This document shows, one piece after another, positions 1 through 11,725 of a stretch of 64,000 nt of DNA. Location: assembly GCA_002150815.3 (NCBI GenBank), contig NDFF03000127.1:1-64000 (forward strand), read 5' to 3'. Numbering within the stretch: position 1 is the first letter of the stretch; every line of letters starts with the position of its first letter. Source of the stretch: Grammothele lineata. Taxonomy: Eukaryota > Basidiomycota > Agaricomycetes > Polyporales > Polyporaceae. The notes below the pieces were generated by a model, which was not told where the DNA came from, did not search any database, and saw only the letters and a list, made by a program, of their open reading frames with translations. A program made the position numbers and the translations under genes.

Positions 1-514
1 GGGGACAAGAGTGTCAGACTCACAGCTGTTATGCCAGCGCACTACTTGAGGGCAGGCTCGGAAAACCTTGTCCAAGAGCATGACGTCGCGATGTCCGACG
101 CTCTCTTGAGGCGAGTTGAACAAGACCCGCCCCGGGAGATAGCGGGCCAGGGATCCGGCAAGGAGACGACAGGCGGCAGGGTTGCCGAGCAGCGGAAGTC
201 ATGCTTAGAGCTACGCGAGATGTAGATACAGAGGAGGTGCAAGAGTTGTAGACGACTCTAAGTATGAGGCAAGTCTTACGGGACATTGTACAAGGGAGAC
301 AAGAGTTGCGCTGCGAAGACAAGGGCATGTAAGTGGCTGAAAGGCGCCGCAAGACGTTTGGGCGCTTTCAATAAGTACCGGGTTATATCAGCCGCGCGCC
401 GATTCCCCGATGGTTGGACGTGCTGTCCATTACCTCCTACAACGCACGAACCCAATCCTCCGTCGTGCTTCTCGCTGGAGCGCTTCTCTCCCACCAAACT
501 TTCTCAACTTTCTC
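1..514. other. Upstream intergenic sequence, no gene se en
   Basis: Several short overlapping reading frames occur on both strands. None has a recognisable motif, a believable intron structure or consistent codon use. The last 100 bases are the likely promoter and leader of the BTB gene that starts at 515. The reading frame of that gene stays open back to an ATG at 410, but the extra 35 residues look like translated leader. Confidence 0.5.
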
Positions 515-1685
515 ATGTCTACGCGCTCTACCAGAAAGCGGGCTCGCACCGACGCAGAAGATGACGTTGTGGACATCAAACCTCACAAGCACGAAGGTTC
601 TATAGTCCTTTATCCTTCCGCTAGCGGGAACCAGTCTCAAAGTTTAGAGTCACATCGACCCCCAGAGCATGGCGGCAGTAACCTGAAAAGAGATGAGGAA
701 TTCTGGTTTGATGATGGTACCATCATCCTCGTTGCGAAAGATGTCGAGTTCCGCGTCTACGCTGGCATCCTCGCTGCACATTCTCCAGTGTTAAAGAAGC
801 TCTTCAAAAAACCTGATGGTAATAAATCAGTATCTTTTCCGGGAAACTCCAAGATGCATCGCTGTCCTGTCGTCCACGTCGTCGACAGCCCCGAAGATCT
901 ACGACACGTCCTGCGTATATTCATGCCTACAGGCAATCCCAAGTGCTTTCATACGTCTCTTTTCCCGCTCGGGCGGTGCGCTGATCCTCCAGCATAGTGT
1001 CTTCAATTGGCAGGAGCCCTCGTTCCACGCTATTTCCGCGTTGGTGTGGATGGGAAAGAAGTACAGGATCACGACCGTTTACGAACAAACCGTTCAATAT
1101 CTGAAACAGCATTTCCCTTCTTCCTACGACGACTGGGAAATCCTCGAGGATACAACACCTCCCGGCTTCAATGTCGAACATTGTATCGGCGTTGTCAATC
1201 TCGCTCGATCAACTGGCGAGCACACCATCTTACCCACTGCATTACTTGCCTGTGTAGATCTGAAGGCTGACCTGGTTCATGGATTCGCTCGAGAAGATGG
1301 AACGGAAGAACGTCTTTCCCCAGACGACCTCGGAATCTGTATCAACGCACAACGCGCGATCGGTGAGGCTTCAATCGCGGCCATTTTGCGAATTCTCTCT
1401 TCAAAGCCCGTCGTTGGGTGCGAGAAAGACTGTAGATCAGTCTTGCGACGAGCAACTCGAAACCTAGAGAGCAACGTTTCAAAACTGTTAGCTATTGATG
1501 CCATCATCGACTACAAGGTCTTTATGCCTACCGACGGAAAGCTCTGTGAGGCCTGTGGAACAGTAGTGGATGTACAACACAAGAAAGAGCGGACTGCGTT
1601 CTGGAACCGTCTTCCTAAGCTGTTCGGCATCGAAGTGCCTGGCTGGGCTCCCGCTAGTGATGGTCCGCAACTCCAAAGCACATGA
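515..1685 (+). CDS. BTB/POZ domain protein
   Basis: Model join(515..942, 998..1685), 371 residues. The N-terminus (MSTRSTRKRAR) is basic and may be a nuclear localisation signal. Residues about 65-170 form a BTB/POZ fold: the FWFDDGTIILVAKDVEFRVY strand pair, the HSPVLKKLF helix and the DSPEDLRHVLRIF segment are typical of the expanded agaricomycete BTB family. The 55-nt intron (GTGCTT...CATAG, branch CTGAT) is placed where the two frames join to give RIFMPTGNP-N-VFNWQEPSF. The C-terminal half contains a short CEACG pair of cysteines and no other known domain. These proteins usually mediate protein-protein contacts, sometimes as cullin-3 adaptors, but the role here is unknown. An ATG at 410 lies in frame and is less likely. 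Confidence 0.8.
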
Positions 1686-2682
1686 GGTGCGTGCTCCTGC
1701 GGAATGGCTCGGTCTCGCCACTGATATTCGAAACTCGCGGTACCTATTGACCTCCGACAGTCTCACAGATGTTCAAAGGATCTTACATCGGAAGTGCCTA
1801 GTCGTCATCATGCTAATCCATAATCGTTTTGCATGGACTCATGCCTCATGGTCAGTGGCCGCTCCGTGGCTGTTAGAATGGTGCTCAGTTCATCACAGTA
1901 CCATTTCTAGATATCACAATAATACCATCGCGCCGCCAAGTTTTGATGACGTGCTGACGGTGTAATCGTTACTAGCTACACTATGATCGTATAGTCTGCC
2001 CTCGCATTCGAGATCAATGCTGTGTATAAGAAGGTACATCATCCGAGGGTCATCCATCGTCGAAAGGTGATGAAGAATTTCACTTGGTCGCCAGCGAAGC
2101 TTGACAATCTATGTCGCTTTTTGCAGGATACAGTTCAAAGCTACTCGGCTACCGCAAGCCTAGCGCCGGGCTCGCCCTCCGAGTCCAAGCTCAAACAAAT
2201 ACGTCATACGCGATGAATTTGACCTTTTGTAGTACAGATATACACACGTTTCGCTGTCGCACGCCGCCGGTACGATGTTACGTTCAATGTGGTTTCCTGT
2301 CGTTGCGTGCGGTTCTCTCACAAGACATTCTTCTCGCGTGTCAAGCCGCGATCTGCCAGGTAGGCGACATACTTGTTGGATACTACGTCCGAGATGTATC
2401 GGGATATGACTCAGCACCACAAGCCTCGCGGTCTCGTAATCTTATAGCGTATCGACGTCCGCATGGGCTTATCACACGCACAGCTTGTGGGCTTGATATA
2501 CGAAAGAGCTGCCGCTTCGATACTCACTCCCAGCCTCGAGGACTTATGACTCTTTCGTGGTGAGTTCATGGTGGGCCACGTGTTGTCTCATGGACAAATT
2601 CGACCTGCTGGTCCGCGCTCATGAAGCATATCATCAGACATTTAACCCGGTCCCGAGATCACAATCCTCTCGAACGTCTACC
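1686..2682. other. Intergenic stretch, no gene recognised
   Basis: A 150-codon open frame lies at 2111-2563 on the plus strand, but it has no recognisable motif and is rich in Cys, Arg and Ser like random frames. The final part is the promoter of the metallophosphoesterase gene. An in-frame ATG of that gene at 2557 would add 42 residues without family support. Confidence 0.45.
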
Positions 2683-3869
2683 ATGGATCCTCTGGTATTA
2701 ACACGCAGTGCAGCTGGTCGTCCCCGGCCTCTCGCGCGCCCTGAGACTGCCCAGGAGACATACCCGACTCAATTACAGCCCGAACGACGGCAATCGCGCT
2801 CGCGCTCTCGTCCACCCCCGGTTGAGCGACGGCCGCCTGCACCAGTAGTACCCCAATCAGCGGTAGTGTACGACGCCTACGACCTCACGAGACCTCCTCG
2901 TCACCCCGGCCCTGGCTGGACGCGCTTCGTGTGCGTATCCGATACGCATGCGTTTTCATTCCCTGTGCCTCCAGGAGATGTACTGCTTCACGCCGGCGAT
3001 CTCACTGCAACTGGGACATTGGCGGAACTAGAGTTAACGATCGAGTGGCTGAAAGGTCTTCCACATTACACGAAGTTGTGCGTCTTGATTTTTCCCTATC
3101 AGGACCTCTTACGCTGACGGAATCGTAGTTTCATTGCTGGTAATCATGATGTACGAGATCTACTCGATCTCATGGCCAGCTTGCTGAAGTTTTACATTAG
3201 GTGTGTCTGGACAAAAACTACGGGGCGAATGGTCCTCTTCGTCAGCATAGATCGCATAGAATCACGGACGAGGCAAGGACTTCACCCCCTTTATTCAAGG
3301 GCCGCCGAGCCCTTACTGATTTGCCGTGTAGGATGTCGCTGCTGCACGTCGCCTGGTTCGCAATTGGCATCTTCGTCAAGCACGCATCCATTATCTCGAA
3401 CACGAGTCCACGATTTACACCTCCAAAGGCGGCCGGGCGTACACTATATATGGCTCCCCAGTAGGCCCTGTTCAACTTCCCCAGGCGGCATGTTCAGCTG
3501 ATAATTGACACGCCTTTGCAGGCTGCTCGGATTCATCGGACAATGGGAGCATTCCAATACGACGCTGGCCAGGGCAAAGCCATTTACGACCGCATCCCGG
3601 CTTCGACAGATATCCTCCTTACACACTCGCCACCCGCAGGTGTCTGCGACACTACCATGCGTGGCAATCACGGCGGTTGCGCGGATCTCGCACAACGACT
3701 CGACCATCGGGACCTGCGCCAGTGCCGACTTCACGTTTACGGACACATCCATGAAGCTCGCGGGGCGACTATTGTAGGAAGGACGGACAGGAACCCGAAC
3801 GGACGTGTGTCGACGAATGCTTCGCTTCCCACCTTCCCGTTGCCGATTATTGTGGACTTACTCGACTGA
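2683..3869 (+). CDS. Calcineurin-like metallophosphoesterase (MPPED type)
   Basis: Model join(2683..3077, 3129..3150, 3201..3272, 3332..3460, 3522..3869), 321 residues. The N-terminal 80 residues are Pro/Arg-rich and disordered. The catalytic domain then shows the full metal-ligand series in order: VSDTHAF, LLHAGDLT, IAGNHD, ILLTHSPP and YGHIHE, as in the MPPED1/2-like family of cytosolic phosphoesterases of unknown physiological substrate. Five exons are needed. Exon 2 is only 22 nt and carries the GNHD motif. The third intron (3273-3331) is GC-AG (GAG|GCAAGG, branch CTGAT), and this choice gives the uninterrupted RITDE-DVAAARRL that homologues have. The other introns are 50-61 nt and canonical. 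The start at 2683 was taken because upstream residues are not conserved. Confidence 0.85.
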
Positions 3870-5090
3870 TTGCTGACGACCGGAATCGCTTTGCTACAGC
3901 TGTATCTTTGTATGCGCAGTCTGAACGTCGTTCTGGGTTTGTGCTCATCTTTTCTATGCGCCACCGCGCGTGTCTGGATCTGAGGATGTGTCCTGGGAAG
4001 TACTATTGCTGCAATGCGGAGCAAAAATCCTACCAAGTCCCTCGCGGCCAGCCCACAGCCGTCGATGCTCAACTATCCTCAAACCTCTTCGCTTTCGTCT
4101 GTACAGACTACAGCTGCCCGACAACGCCGTCATATCTGGTTTCAACCCATGTCCTCTTGATGTGTTCGGATCTATGCTGGTCTCAGTGGTCTGGCTGCGC
4201 GGTTAGCAAGGCTCCGCTCGTAGCTCGAGGCGTCTATAACCTACGATTCGATACTCCGCTTGACAGATCTTCCGGCCTCTCAGGATCGAGACGTCTACCA
4301 CAATAGTCCTATGACTCGCGCGCCAGTCATCAAGGGCTTTACTGTGGCGATTAGGGTAAGTACACGGCGCTGATAAGATCGGACGCGGCGCACAAGCAGG
4401 CGAGAGAGAACTTTGCGGGGATTGGGAGACTTTGGGCGCATGCGCGGAATCGAGGGCGGCGCGCGTGTATGCGTCTTTAACGGGATGGGGACTCGGAGGA
4501 CATGCTGGTGTGCTCGAGCTCGAGACTGCGAGCGCTGTTGAACTTTCGGAGGACATAGTACAGTACGCGCGGTCACGTGCAGAGGTTTGAAGCGGAGTTC
4601 ATAAGGTGGCGATCCGAGCATATCTACGCTCTCCAGAGACCACACGTTCGCCGTAGACGATCTTCCCCGTCGACCGACTGCATGCGGACAGGTAAACCAC
4701 ACTACATTGCCGGCATGTATGGATAGTAAGCAGAATCGCTGAGAAACCTTTCTAGGAGTTCGGCTGTAATTGGAGCGATCATGCAATAGAAGCCATACAG
4801 TACGCAATCGCAGTGACAGGTTACCCGAAGGCGCGAAGCTGGATTGTTAACTCAGTCCCTCCGCCTCGCGTGCTCGCACACCATAACTACCCCCAAACTC
4901 GCATTACACTCTCTGGATAGGCTTACGCGAGCATTTATGTTGTAATGCCGGTACGGTGTTTGCTTATTATCGTCTGAGTAACTAGTCTGATTCTCCATTA
5001 AGGTTCGGATGGCGCGAGCTTAGCACGTCTGCTGCACGGTCTGGCGATCCTATATGAGGCTCTGTTGCGCTCATCGCTAGCTTCCACCCT
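3870..5090. other. Intergenic stretch, no gene recognised
   Basis: Frames of up to 170 codons exist on both strands (for example 3908-4306 plus and 4295-4807 minus). None shows a domain or a plausible splice structure. The last few hundred bases are the likely promoter of the monooxygenase gene at 5091. Confidence 0.45.
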
Positions 5091-6826
5091 ATGTTGACAA
5101 TGCGACGCGCTCTTCCGGCTCTCCTGTTCGCGGTGTTCGCCCTCGCTCTGCCTTTGAACGATGACGGCGCACCCCAGGCTGTCTTGACAGTCGCGCCACG
5201 CAAACGTATCGCCATTGTTGGTGGCGGGACAGGCGGAGTCACCGTGCTTAAGACGCTCCTTGCGGATATTCCTGCTGAGAAACGCGTGGGTTGGGACGTT
5301 GTGCTGTTTGAGCAGCGAGCGGGGGTGGGAGGCGCATGGTACGTACCGCATTATACACGTCCGCGAGTGACTTCCTTAGCGTGTTCGATGGCAGGTATCC
5401 CGATGACTACGAAGGTCCTTTTCATGAGCGAACTGACAAATTGCCTGAGACTCCTCTTTACCATGACCTCATCACTAATACGCCACACCCTACCAGTACG
5501 TTGTTGTCTTAAATTTCTCTTGAGGGTGAACTCTCATTTACTCATTTGCAGTGACCATTCCTCACTTCACATTCCCGCCGGGCACTCATCTCTTCCCCGA
5601 GAACGGTGCAGTGCAAGCATACCACGAACAGATCCTCACGCACTGGGACCTCTGGAAACACGTACATCTGAACCATGTTGTCGAGCGCGCGCGTTGGAAT
5701 GCGACGACCGCCCAATGGCAAGTGCGTGTATCGCATTCAAACACGACACATGAACACTCCTTTGACCACCTCATCGTCGCGAATGGACACTACCATTATC
5801 CATCAATACCCAACCTTCCTGGACGTGAGGAGTGGGCAAAGGGTGCGGGGCGTGCAGTGTTCCATTCGATATTCTACCGCAAGCCGGATCAGTTCGAGGG
5901 GCGCGACGTGCTGGTGGTAGGCGGGGGTTCTTCCGGTAGCGACATCGCGAAACGTATCGTAGGGTACGCCGCCTCGGTGAGTATGGTATTGATTTCTTTC
6001 CTTACACTCGCTGCTCACCCTGCATGTGCAGGTCACTCTTGCGGAGAAGAATAATTCAAGAGGCCCTGTGAGACTTCCGCACGTCCCTGGAGTCACTTAC
6101 AAGCCCGCTCTCTCCGCGTTCCTACCCGAGTCAGGCGGCCTGCTTTTCGCGGACAATACCACTCTCCATGGCATTGACACCGTCATCCTCGCTACTGGAT
6201 ACTCGTTCCGGATACCCCTTCTCACCGAGGGCGGTCATCTTGACGTCGTGCCCTCCTTCCCTTCCCGCGCGCCGACGCACGCACTTGCGACGAATGGGCG
6301 CGGCATCCGCCCCGTGTGGAACCACCTCCTTCCGCTCGATGCAGCGTATCCCGTGGGGTCTCTCTGGTTTGTGGGCCTGCCGATATACGTTGCGAACGCG
6401 ATCTCGGACACGGCGCAGGCGCTCTTCATCGGACACGCGCTCGCGGACTCGTCGCTTCTCCCCTCGCGCGAAACGCTCCTCGTGGAGCTCGAAGCGGAAG
6501 AGGCGCGCCTTCGCCGTGCAGGGCTTGACCCCGCGCAGCTCGGCCACCGGATCGTTGCGGTCGACGGCGACGGCACAAACGGGGATCCGAGCTCGGCGTA
6601 CCAGGATGCTCTCGTTGCGCGCCTGGAGACCGCGGGACATTGGCCTGTCGGAAAGAACTTCACGGAAGGGTGGAGGCGGCTCGGGCGCGGCAATGCGATT
6701 AAGCTGAGGGAAGCTTGGGCGCGCGTCGAAGAAGAGGGTGAGGAGAGCGTGCAGCGGTGGATTGGGGGTGTGCGGACGGAGGAGGAATGGGCGCAGGTGA
6801 TGCAGCGGTTAGTTGAACAGGAATAG
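5091..6826 (+). CDS. Flavin-containing monooxygenase, likely secretory pathway
   Basis: Model join(5091..5338, 5395..5495, 5552..5976, 6032..6826), 522 residues. A hydrophobic leader (about residues 5-22, ending ALALPLND) looks like a signal peptide. The FAD Rossmann motif IAIVGGGTGG is at about 43, and GVGGAW-YP follows across intron 1. The NADPH Rossmann motif VLVVGGGSSGSDIA and the downstream ATGYSF complete the FMO signature. A Phe-rich VFHSIFYRKPDQF segment sits where the family fingerprint lies. All three introns are 56 nt, with GTACGT/GTACGT/GTGAGT donors and clean CAG acceptors. Family members oxygenate soft nucleophiles (N or S) with FAD and NADPH; the substrate cannot be read from the sequence. 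A secreted or ER-lumenal location is an inference from the leader. Confidence 0.88.
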
Positions 6827-7192
6827 ATATGTAGTACTTACAACGGCACTGGAATCCCACACATGTCATGGGGCACCTGGGACGCTGTATGTCACGGCCG
6901 TGCTTACTACAGAGGCTGCGTTATACTTCGTAAGACTGGATGGGGTTGAAGCCGCGGCAAAAATACGATAGGATCGGCGGAGTGTCCCAAAAAGGCGCTT
7001 GGATTGCCTCTTGTGGCAAAGACTGATCGTGCTCATGACCATGACTCCAGCCCATGTCGAGAAAATTCTTCTTTGCTTTCTGACTCGTTCTCTCTGCCCT
7101 TGCTTTCGATGAATAAAAGTCCCCAGTGACAACCGTCTTGTATCAACTATCACATCGCTACATCTGCGCGCCTACTACTCCATCCAGACGCC
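6827..7192. other. Intergenic region and LEU4 promoter
   Basis: No gene seen. It holds the 3' end of the monooxygenase gene and the upstream region of LEU4, including two TGACTC boxes and a short pyrimidine-rich stretch. Confidence 0.5.
7042..7086 (+). promoter_or_regulatory. Two TGACTC boxes upstream of LEU4
   Basis: TGACTC occurs at 7042-7047 and 7081-7086, 110-150 bp before the LEU4 ATG. This is the core site of the fungal general amino acid control bZIP factor (Gcn4/CPC1/CpcA). A matching box precedes HIS1 nearby. Binding is inferred from the motif only. Confidence 0.4.
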
Positions 7193-9918
7193 ATGCCTAT
7201 GCTGTTAGTACAGGCCCCTATTACCCGCAGTCGCTGTATGCGCCTATGCTCATTGCCATCATCTTTCTCGCAGTGCCGACCCCTCAATACGATACCAGCC
7301 GTACAAACCGCTGAACCTTCCTGACCGCCAATGGCCGTCAAAGGTCACCAAGTCGCCGCCCATCTGGTTGTCCACCGATCTCCGCGACGGCAACCAGGCC
7401 CTCGCGAACCCCATGACGATCGCTCAGAAAATGGTCTTCTTCGAGACGCTTGTCAAGTGCGGATACAAGGAGATTGAGGTCGCGTACCCTGCGGCGAGCG
7501 AGACGGACTTCAACTTCGTGCGCATGCTCATCGAGCAGAACAAGGTGCCGGACGATGTGTGGCTGCAAGTGAGTACGCTCTTCTTTGATCTGTATGTGGG
7601 CCCAGGGGATATGAGATGTCGGTGGGATGCGTGAAGATGTTGTGTGAGGGGTATATGTGGTGGATCTGGCTGTATGTATGCACTGGCGCGAAGACTAACG
7701 AAAGGTCCCACTTAGGTCCTCACTCCTGCCCGGGAAGACCTCATCAAGCGCACGGTCGAGGCAGTCGCTGGATGTAAACGCGCTATCATTCACATGTACA
7801 ATGCTACATGCTGTCTCTTCCGCGAGGTCGTCTTCCACAATTCACAAGAACAGACGGTCAAGCTCGCTGTGAAACATACCGAGATCGTTCGCAAACTCAC
7901 CGACGAATGCACCGCGAAGCACGGTACCATTTTCCGATATGAGTATAGCCCCGAGACATTCTCGCAAACGGAGCCCGAGTTTGCCTTGGAGGTGTGCGAG
8001 GCCGTCAAGACCGCATGGGGCCGGGCCGGGACGGAGAAGGATGAGCGGATCATCTTCAACCTGCCTGCTACCGTGGAGATTGGCCCGCCGAATCATTACG
8101 CCGATTTGGTGCGCAACGGATGCATGCGCTGCCTCAGTAGGCTGACTGTTTCATAGGTCGAGCACTTCTGTCGGCACATCTCAGAAAGAGAGAAGATCAT
8201 CATCAGCCTGCATCCTCATAATGATCGCGGTAGGTATTCAATTCGGATAACATCCATATCATATCAATCTAACTGGCTGATTAGGTACTAGTGTTGCCGC
8301 GGCTGAGATGGCTATTCTCGCTGGCGCTGACCGAGTGGAGGGCTGTCTGTTTGGTAACGGCGAGCGCACAGGAAATGTCGACCTCGTCAACCTCGCCCTT
8401 AACTTGTACACCCAAGGAATCAACCCCCAGGTCGAGTTTAACGACATCCAAGCCATCATCGATGTTGTGACGGCGTGCAACGATCTTCCAGTCCACCCTC
8501 GTCATCCGTATGCGGGGGAACTTGTCTTCACTGCGTTTTCGGGATCTCACCAAGACGCGATCAAAAAGGGCTTTGAAGCCCAGAGAATCCGCCACGAAAA
8601 GGCGAAGGCGCAGGGCGAACCTCTATACTGGGAGATGCCCTACCTGCCCATCGACCCTGCAGACCTCGGCTGCAACTACGAAGCTGTTATCCGCGTCAAC
8701 GCACAGTCCGGCAAGGGTGGTATTGCTTACCTTGTGCAGGAGCACCTGGGCCTCGACATGCCACGCAAGATGCAGATCTCGTTCTACTCCGTCATCCAGG
8801 ATATCGCCGACCGCGAGGCGCGCGAGATGACCGTCGAGGATATCACCACTGCTTTCCGCAAGACATATCACTTTGGCGGGTCCGCGTACGAGGGACGTCT
8901 GGCCCTGAAGTCGTTCAAGGTTTCGTCGGAACAGGCCGTCGGTGGCGTTGACGGCGAGGCCGCTGACGAGCGTAGACAGTTTGATGGTACGATCTCCGTC
9001 GACGGCTCCCTGCGCGTCATCCGTGGTGACGGGAACGGACCCCTGTCTGCCCTCCTCGACGCCCTCCGTACCCACCTCGACATCGACCTCTCCGTTCGGG
9101 AGTACTCGGAGCACACGATCGGCCGAGACCAGAACGCTAAGGCCGCTTCCTATGTCGAGCTAGTTCCCCGAAGTGACGATGTCAAGGATACGCGCCGCTC
9201 AACCGAGTCCTGGTGGGGCGTCGGTGTCGACGCCGACATTGCGGGCTCCGGTCTCCGCGCCGTCCTCAGCGCGGTCAACAGCGCAATCGGAGACCGCCAA
9301 CTGCCCGAGCTCAAGCTCAACGTCGGCTTCAGTGCCGCGTCCGGCCAGGCGGACATCGCGAGCGCGATCCTGCACTCGCTGCAGCTTGAGCTCCCGCGGC
9401 GCCTCCAGGCGTCCTTCTTCGAGGTCGTGCAACGTACCGCGCGCGCAAGCGGGGACGCGATCGCGTACGACGCGCTCGTCGCGCTCTTCCGCGACACGTA
9501 CGGCTACTACGAGGAGGAGGGTCGCTTCGCTGTCAAGAGCTTTACGCTCGCGCAGCCTGAGGACGCCGCGGGCGGGCGGCGGGCGCGCCTGAGCGGGCAG
9601 TTCATCATCAACGGCAAGCCCGTCGCGCTCGAGGGCGAGGGCAACGGTCCGCTCAGCGCCGCCGTCGAGGCGGTCAACCGCGGCCTTGACGGGCGTGTGT
9701 CGATCCGCGAGTACGCGGAGCACTCGATTGGGGAGGGCTCGGACGTCAAGGCGGCGAGCTACGTCGAGGTCGCGTACGAGGGCCCAGGCGGTAGCCCGAA
9801 GTGGACCGTGTGGGGCGTCGCGATCGACCACGATATCACGGCGAGTGGCCTCAAGGCGGTCCTTGCGGCCACGAGGGGTGTGGAGAACGCGGACAAGGCG
9901 GCGAAGGGGGAGAAGTAA
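7193..9918 (+). CDS. LEU4: 2-isopropylmalate synthase with duplicated C-terminal domain
   Basis: Model join(7193..7203, 7274..7568, 7716..8108, 8157..8229, 8285..9918), 801 residues. It condenses acetyl-CoA with 2-oxoisovalerate, the first committed step of leucine synthesis. The first coding exon is 11 nt; splicing it gives [15 protein letters not shown], as in fungal LEU4. The catalytic TIM barrel carries [13 protein letters not shown] and the metal site HPHNDRG. About residues 406-591 are the usual linker plus LeuA allosteric dimer domain ([39 protein letters not shown]). Residues about 617-788 repeat that unit ([39 protein letters not shown]). The usual fungal enzyme is about 580-660 residues with one such domain, so this protein is unusually long. 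Whether the second copy binds leucine is unknown. Confidence 0.95.
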
Positions 9919-10024
9919 TGTGTGTTTGAGGTGGAATGTGTGTTTGAGGTGGAATGTGTGTTTGAGGTGGAATGTGTGTTTGAGGTGGAATGTGTGTTTG
10001 AGGTGGAATGTGTGTTTGAGGTGG
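9917..10024 (+). repeat. 18-bp minisatellite, 6 perfect copies
   Basis: Six head-to-tail perfect copies of aatgtgtgtttgaggtgg run from 9917 to 10024. The first two bases of the array are the last two bases of the LEU4 stop codon (TAA, 9916-9918). The array therefore occupies the start of the 3' UTR. The unit length is a multiple of three. Confidence 0.95.
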
Positions 10025-10443
10025 AATCCGGGAGGCGTGTATGTGTGTCTGGGGAACGTGAAGCTGAATGTATCTACCTGGCAGAACTTGAATGTTGTAT
10101 TATCATCTGTTCATCATCTGTTAACGCCGCCGCCTGATCACGCTGCGTAGCGTTATTCTTGGACTTAGTCACGAAACTGACCTCCAGACCTCTCAGCGGG
10201 AATGCTGTTGCTTGTCCTCCAAACCTCATTCCCTCTCGGCCGATGAAAGAAGTATGTATGCTCGAGTCGGCCGACGACTCTAGATGATTCTGGCCAGACT
10301 CTGTTGTTAATTTACTGCAGATTGGCTATGTTCATACGGATTGTCGGCTGCAGTAAACCACGAAGCTTCATAGAGCTTCATCCGCGGAATCGGCTTTCTA
10401 AGCGGAGTAGACGTCCCGAATCCGGAGAAACTCGTACTCGACA

Positions 10444-10493
10444 TGACGTCACCATTTCCCAGCTATTCAAGTCCAACTGGGATGAGTATAAAA
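10444..10493 (+). promoter_or_regulatory. CRE palindrome and TATA box of the hydrolase gene
   Basis: A perfect TGACGTCA (CRE/ATF bZIP site) lies at 10444-10451. TATAAAA lies at 10487-10493, about 62 nt before the ATG at 10555. The spacing is that of a classical core promoter. The sequence from 10025 to this point holds no gene. Confidence 0.5.
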
Positions 10494-10554
10494 CGTTGCG
10501 ACGGGGCGTGGAGCGGCCAAGTTCACGGTTTCGCTCGTTGAACTCACCGTAACC

Positions 10555-11577
10555 ATGTCTATGTGCGACTACTGTCTTGTTGGTGAGTGTTCGTCTGGGT
10601 GAAGTGACAATCTAGATTGGTGTTATGCACAAGTAATCCAGGTGTACGGCACGAGGGCACGCCTGAAGGTACGATTTGTGCCGTGCTCTTACATCATATA
10701 TCTAACGCATGCCCTCAAGGAACCATAACCAAGATCGGCGGTGTCGATTGTTACGTCGCAACGCCCAGTGGCCCGTACGCCACTGACAAAATCCTTCTTT
10801 TCTTTCCCGACGGCCTGGGTATGCAGTTCTCTAACAACCAGGCAAGCTCGCTTTCCCGTCCTCTACTGCATCAATGATATGCTAAGACGTAGAACTCCCG
10901 CTTCAGCTCCTTGCGGACGACTTCGCACGGAACGGCTACAAAACCGTTATTGTCGACTACTACGAGGGCGATCCGATCCCCGTCTCCGCACTCTCGCTCT
11001 CCGGAGAAATTATCGGTGGGTTCGACACCCGCGCCTGGTTCACGCGGCACACCGTCGAGCGCGCCGAGGAGCTCGTCCGCACCGTCATGTCCGCCCTACG
11101 CGCCTCCTCCTCGGCCGGAGAAGCAGGGCCGACACTGCAGTTCGCCGCGACGGGATACTGCTTTGGGGGCCGCGTGTGCTTCGATCTAGGCACAGAGAAC
11201 GAGTTGGTGGTCGTCGCCGTCGCGCACCCGTCGCTCCTCAAGCTTCCTGAGGACCTCGAGGCGTACGCGGCGAGCAGCCGCGCGCCGCTCCTCATCAACG
11301 CGTGCGAGACCGATCCGAGCTTCCCCGCGGAGGCGTGCGCGAAGGCGGACGAGATTTTCGGAGAGGGTCAGTTTGCGCATGGGTACGAGAGGACGTGGTG
11401 GGAGGGTTGTGCGCACGGATTCGCGGTGCGCGCGGATTTGGTCAGTAGATTTAGAAGCTTCGACTCGATAACGGCTAAGGTGCTGACTGGGATTCCCACT
11501 AGAACGACCCTAAAGGGAAGGCGGGGAAAGAGGGCGCATTCAAGGCGACGGTCGAATTTCTCAAGAAGTATTTCTGA
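10555..11577 (+). CDS. Dienelactone hydrolase family protein
   Basis: Model join(10555..10582, 10642..10668, 10720..10841, 10907..11440, 11503..11577), 261 residues. This is an alpha/beta hydrolase of the DLH family. The nucleophile elbow is ATGYCFGGR with Cys, followed by INACETDPSF (acid region) and EGCAHGFAVR (His). The short N-terminal exons encode MSMCDYCLVGVRHEGTPEG, with the CxxC typical of fungal members. The intron after SNNQ (10842-10906) is GC-AG, with donor CAG|GCAAGC; the frame then resumes as LLADDFARNGYKTV. Family members hydrolyse lactone or ester bonds in aromatic breakdown or detoxification; the substrate here is unknown. The gene converges on HIS1, with 148 bp between stop codons. 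Confidence 0.9.
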
Positions 11578-11725
11578 ACAGTAGATCATGGGCGTGCTCG
11601 AAGTCGCCATATTCCGAGGGTGCAGATGCTGCGCGGGTGGCAGCCGGGGTCTTGCGGTACAACTTCGACAAAACAGACATCTATAAAACAATGCTCACAT
11701 TCGGTGTACACTTCGCGCAATCCTG

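Noticed and set aside
2111..2563. 150-codon open frame upstream of the phosphoesterase
   Set aside because: Rich in Cys/Arg/Ser with no family similarity; likely chance.
8281..9831. Long minus-strand frames opposite LEU4
   Set aside because: They mirror the GC-rich third positions of a strongly supported gene and have no domains of their own.
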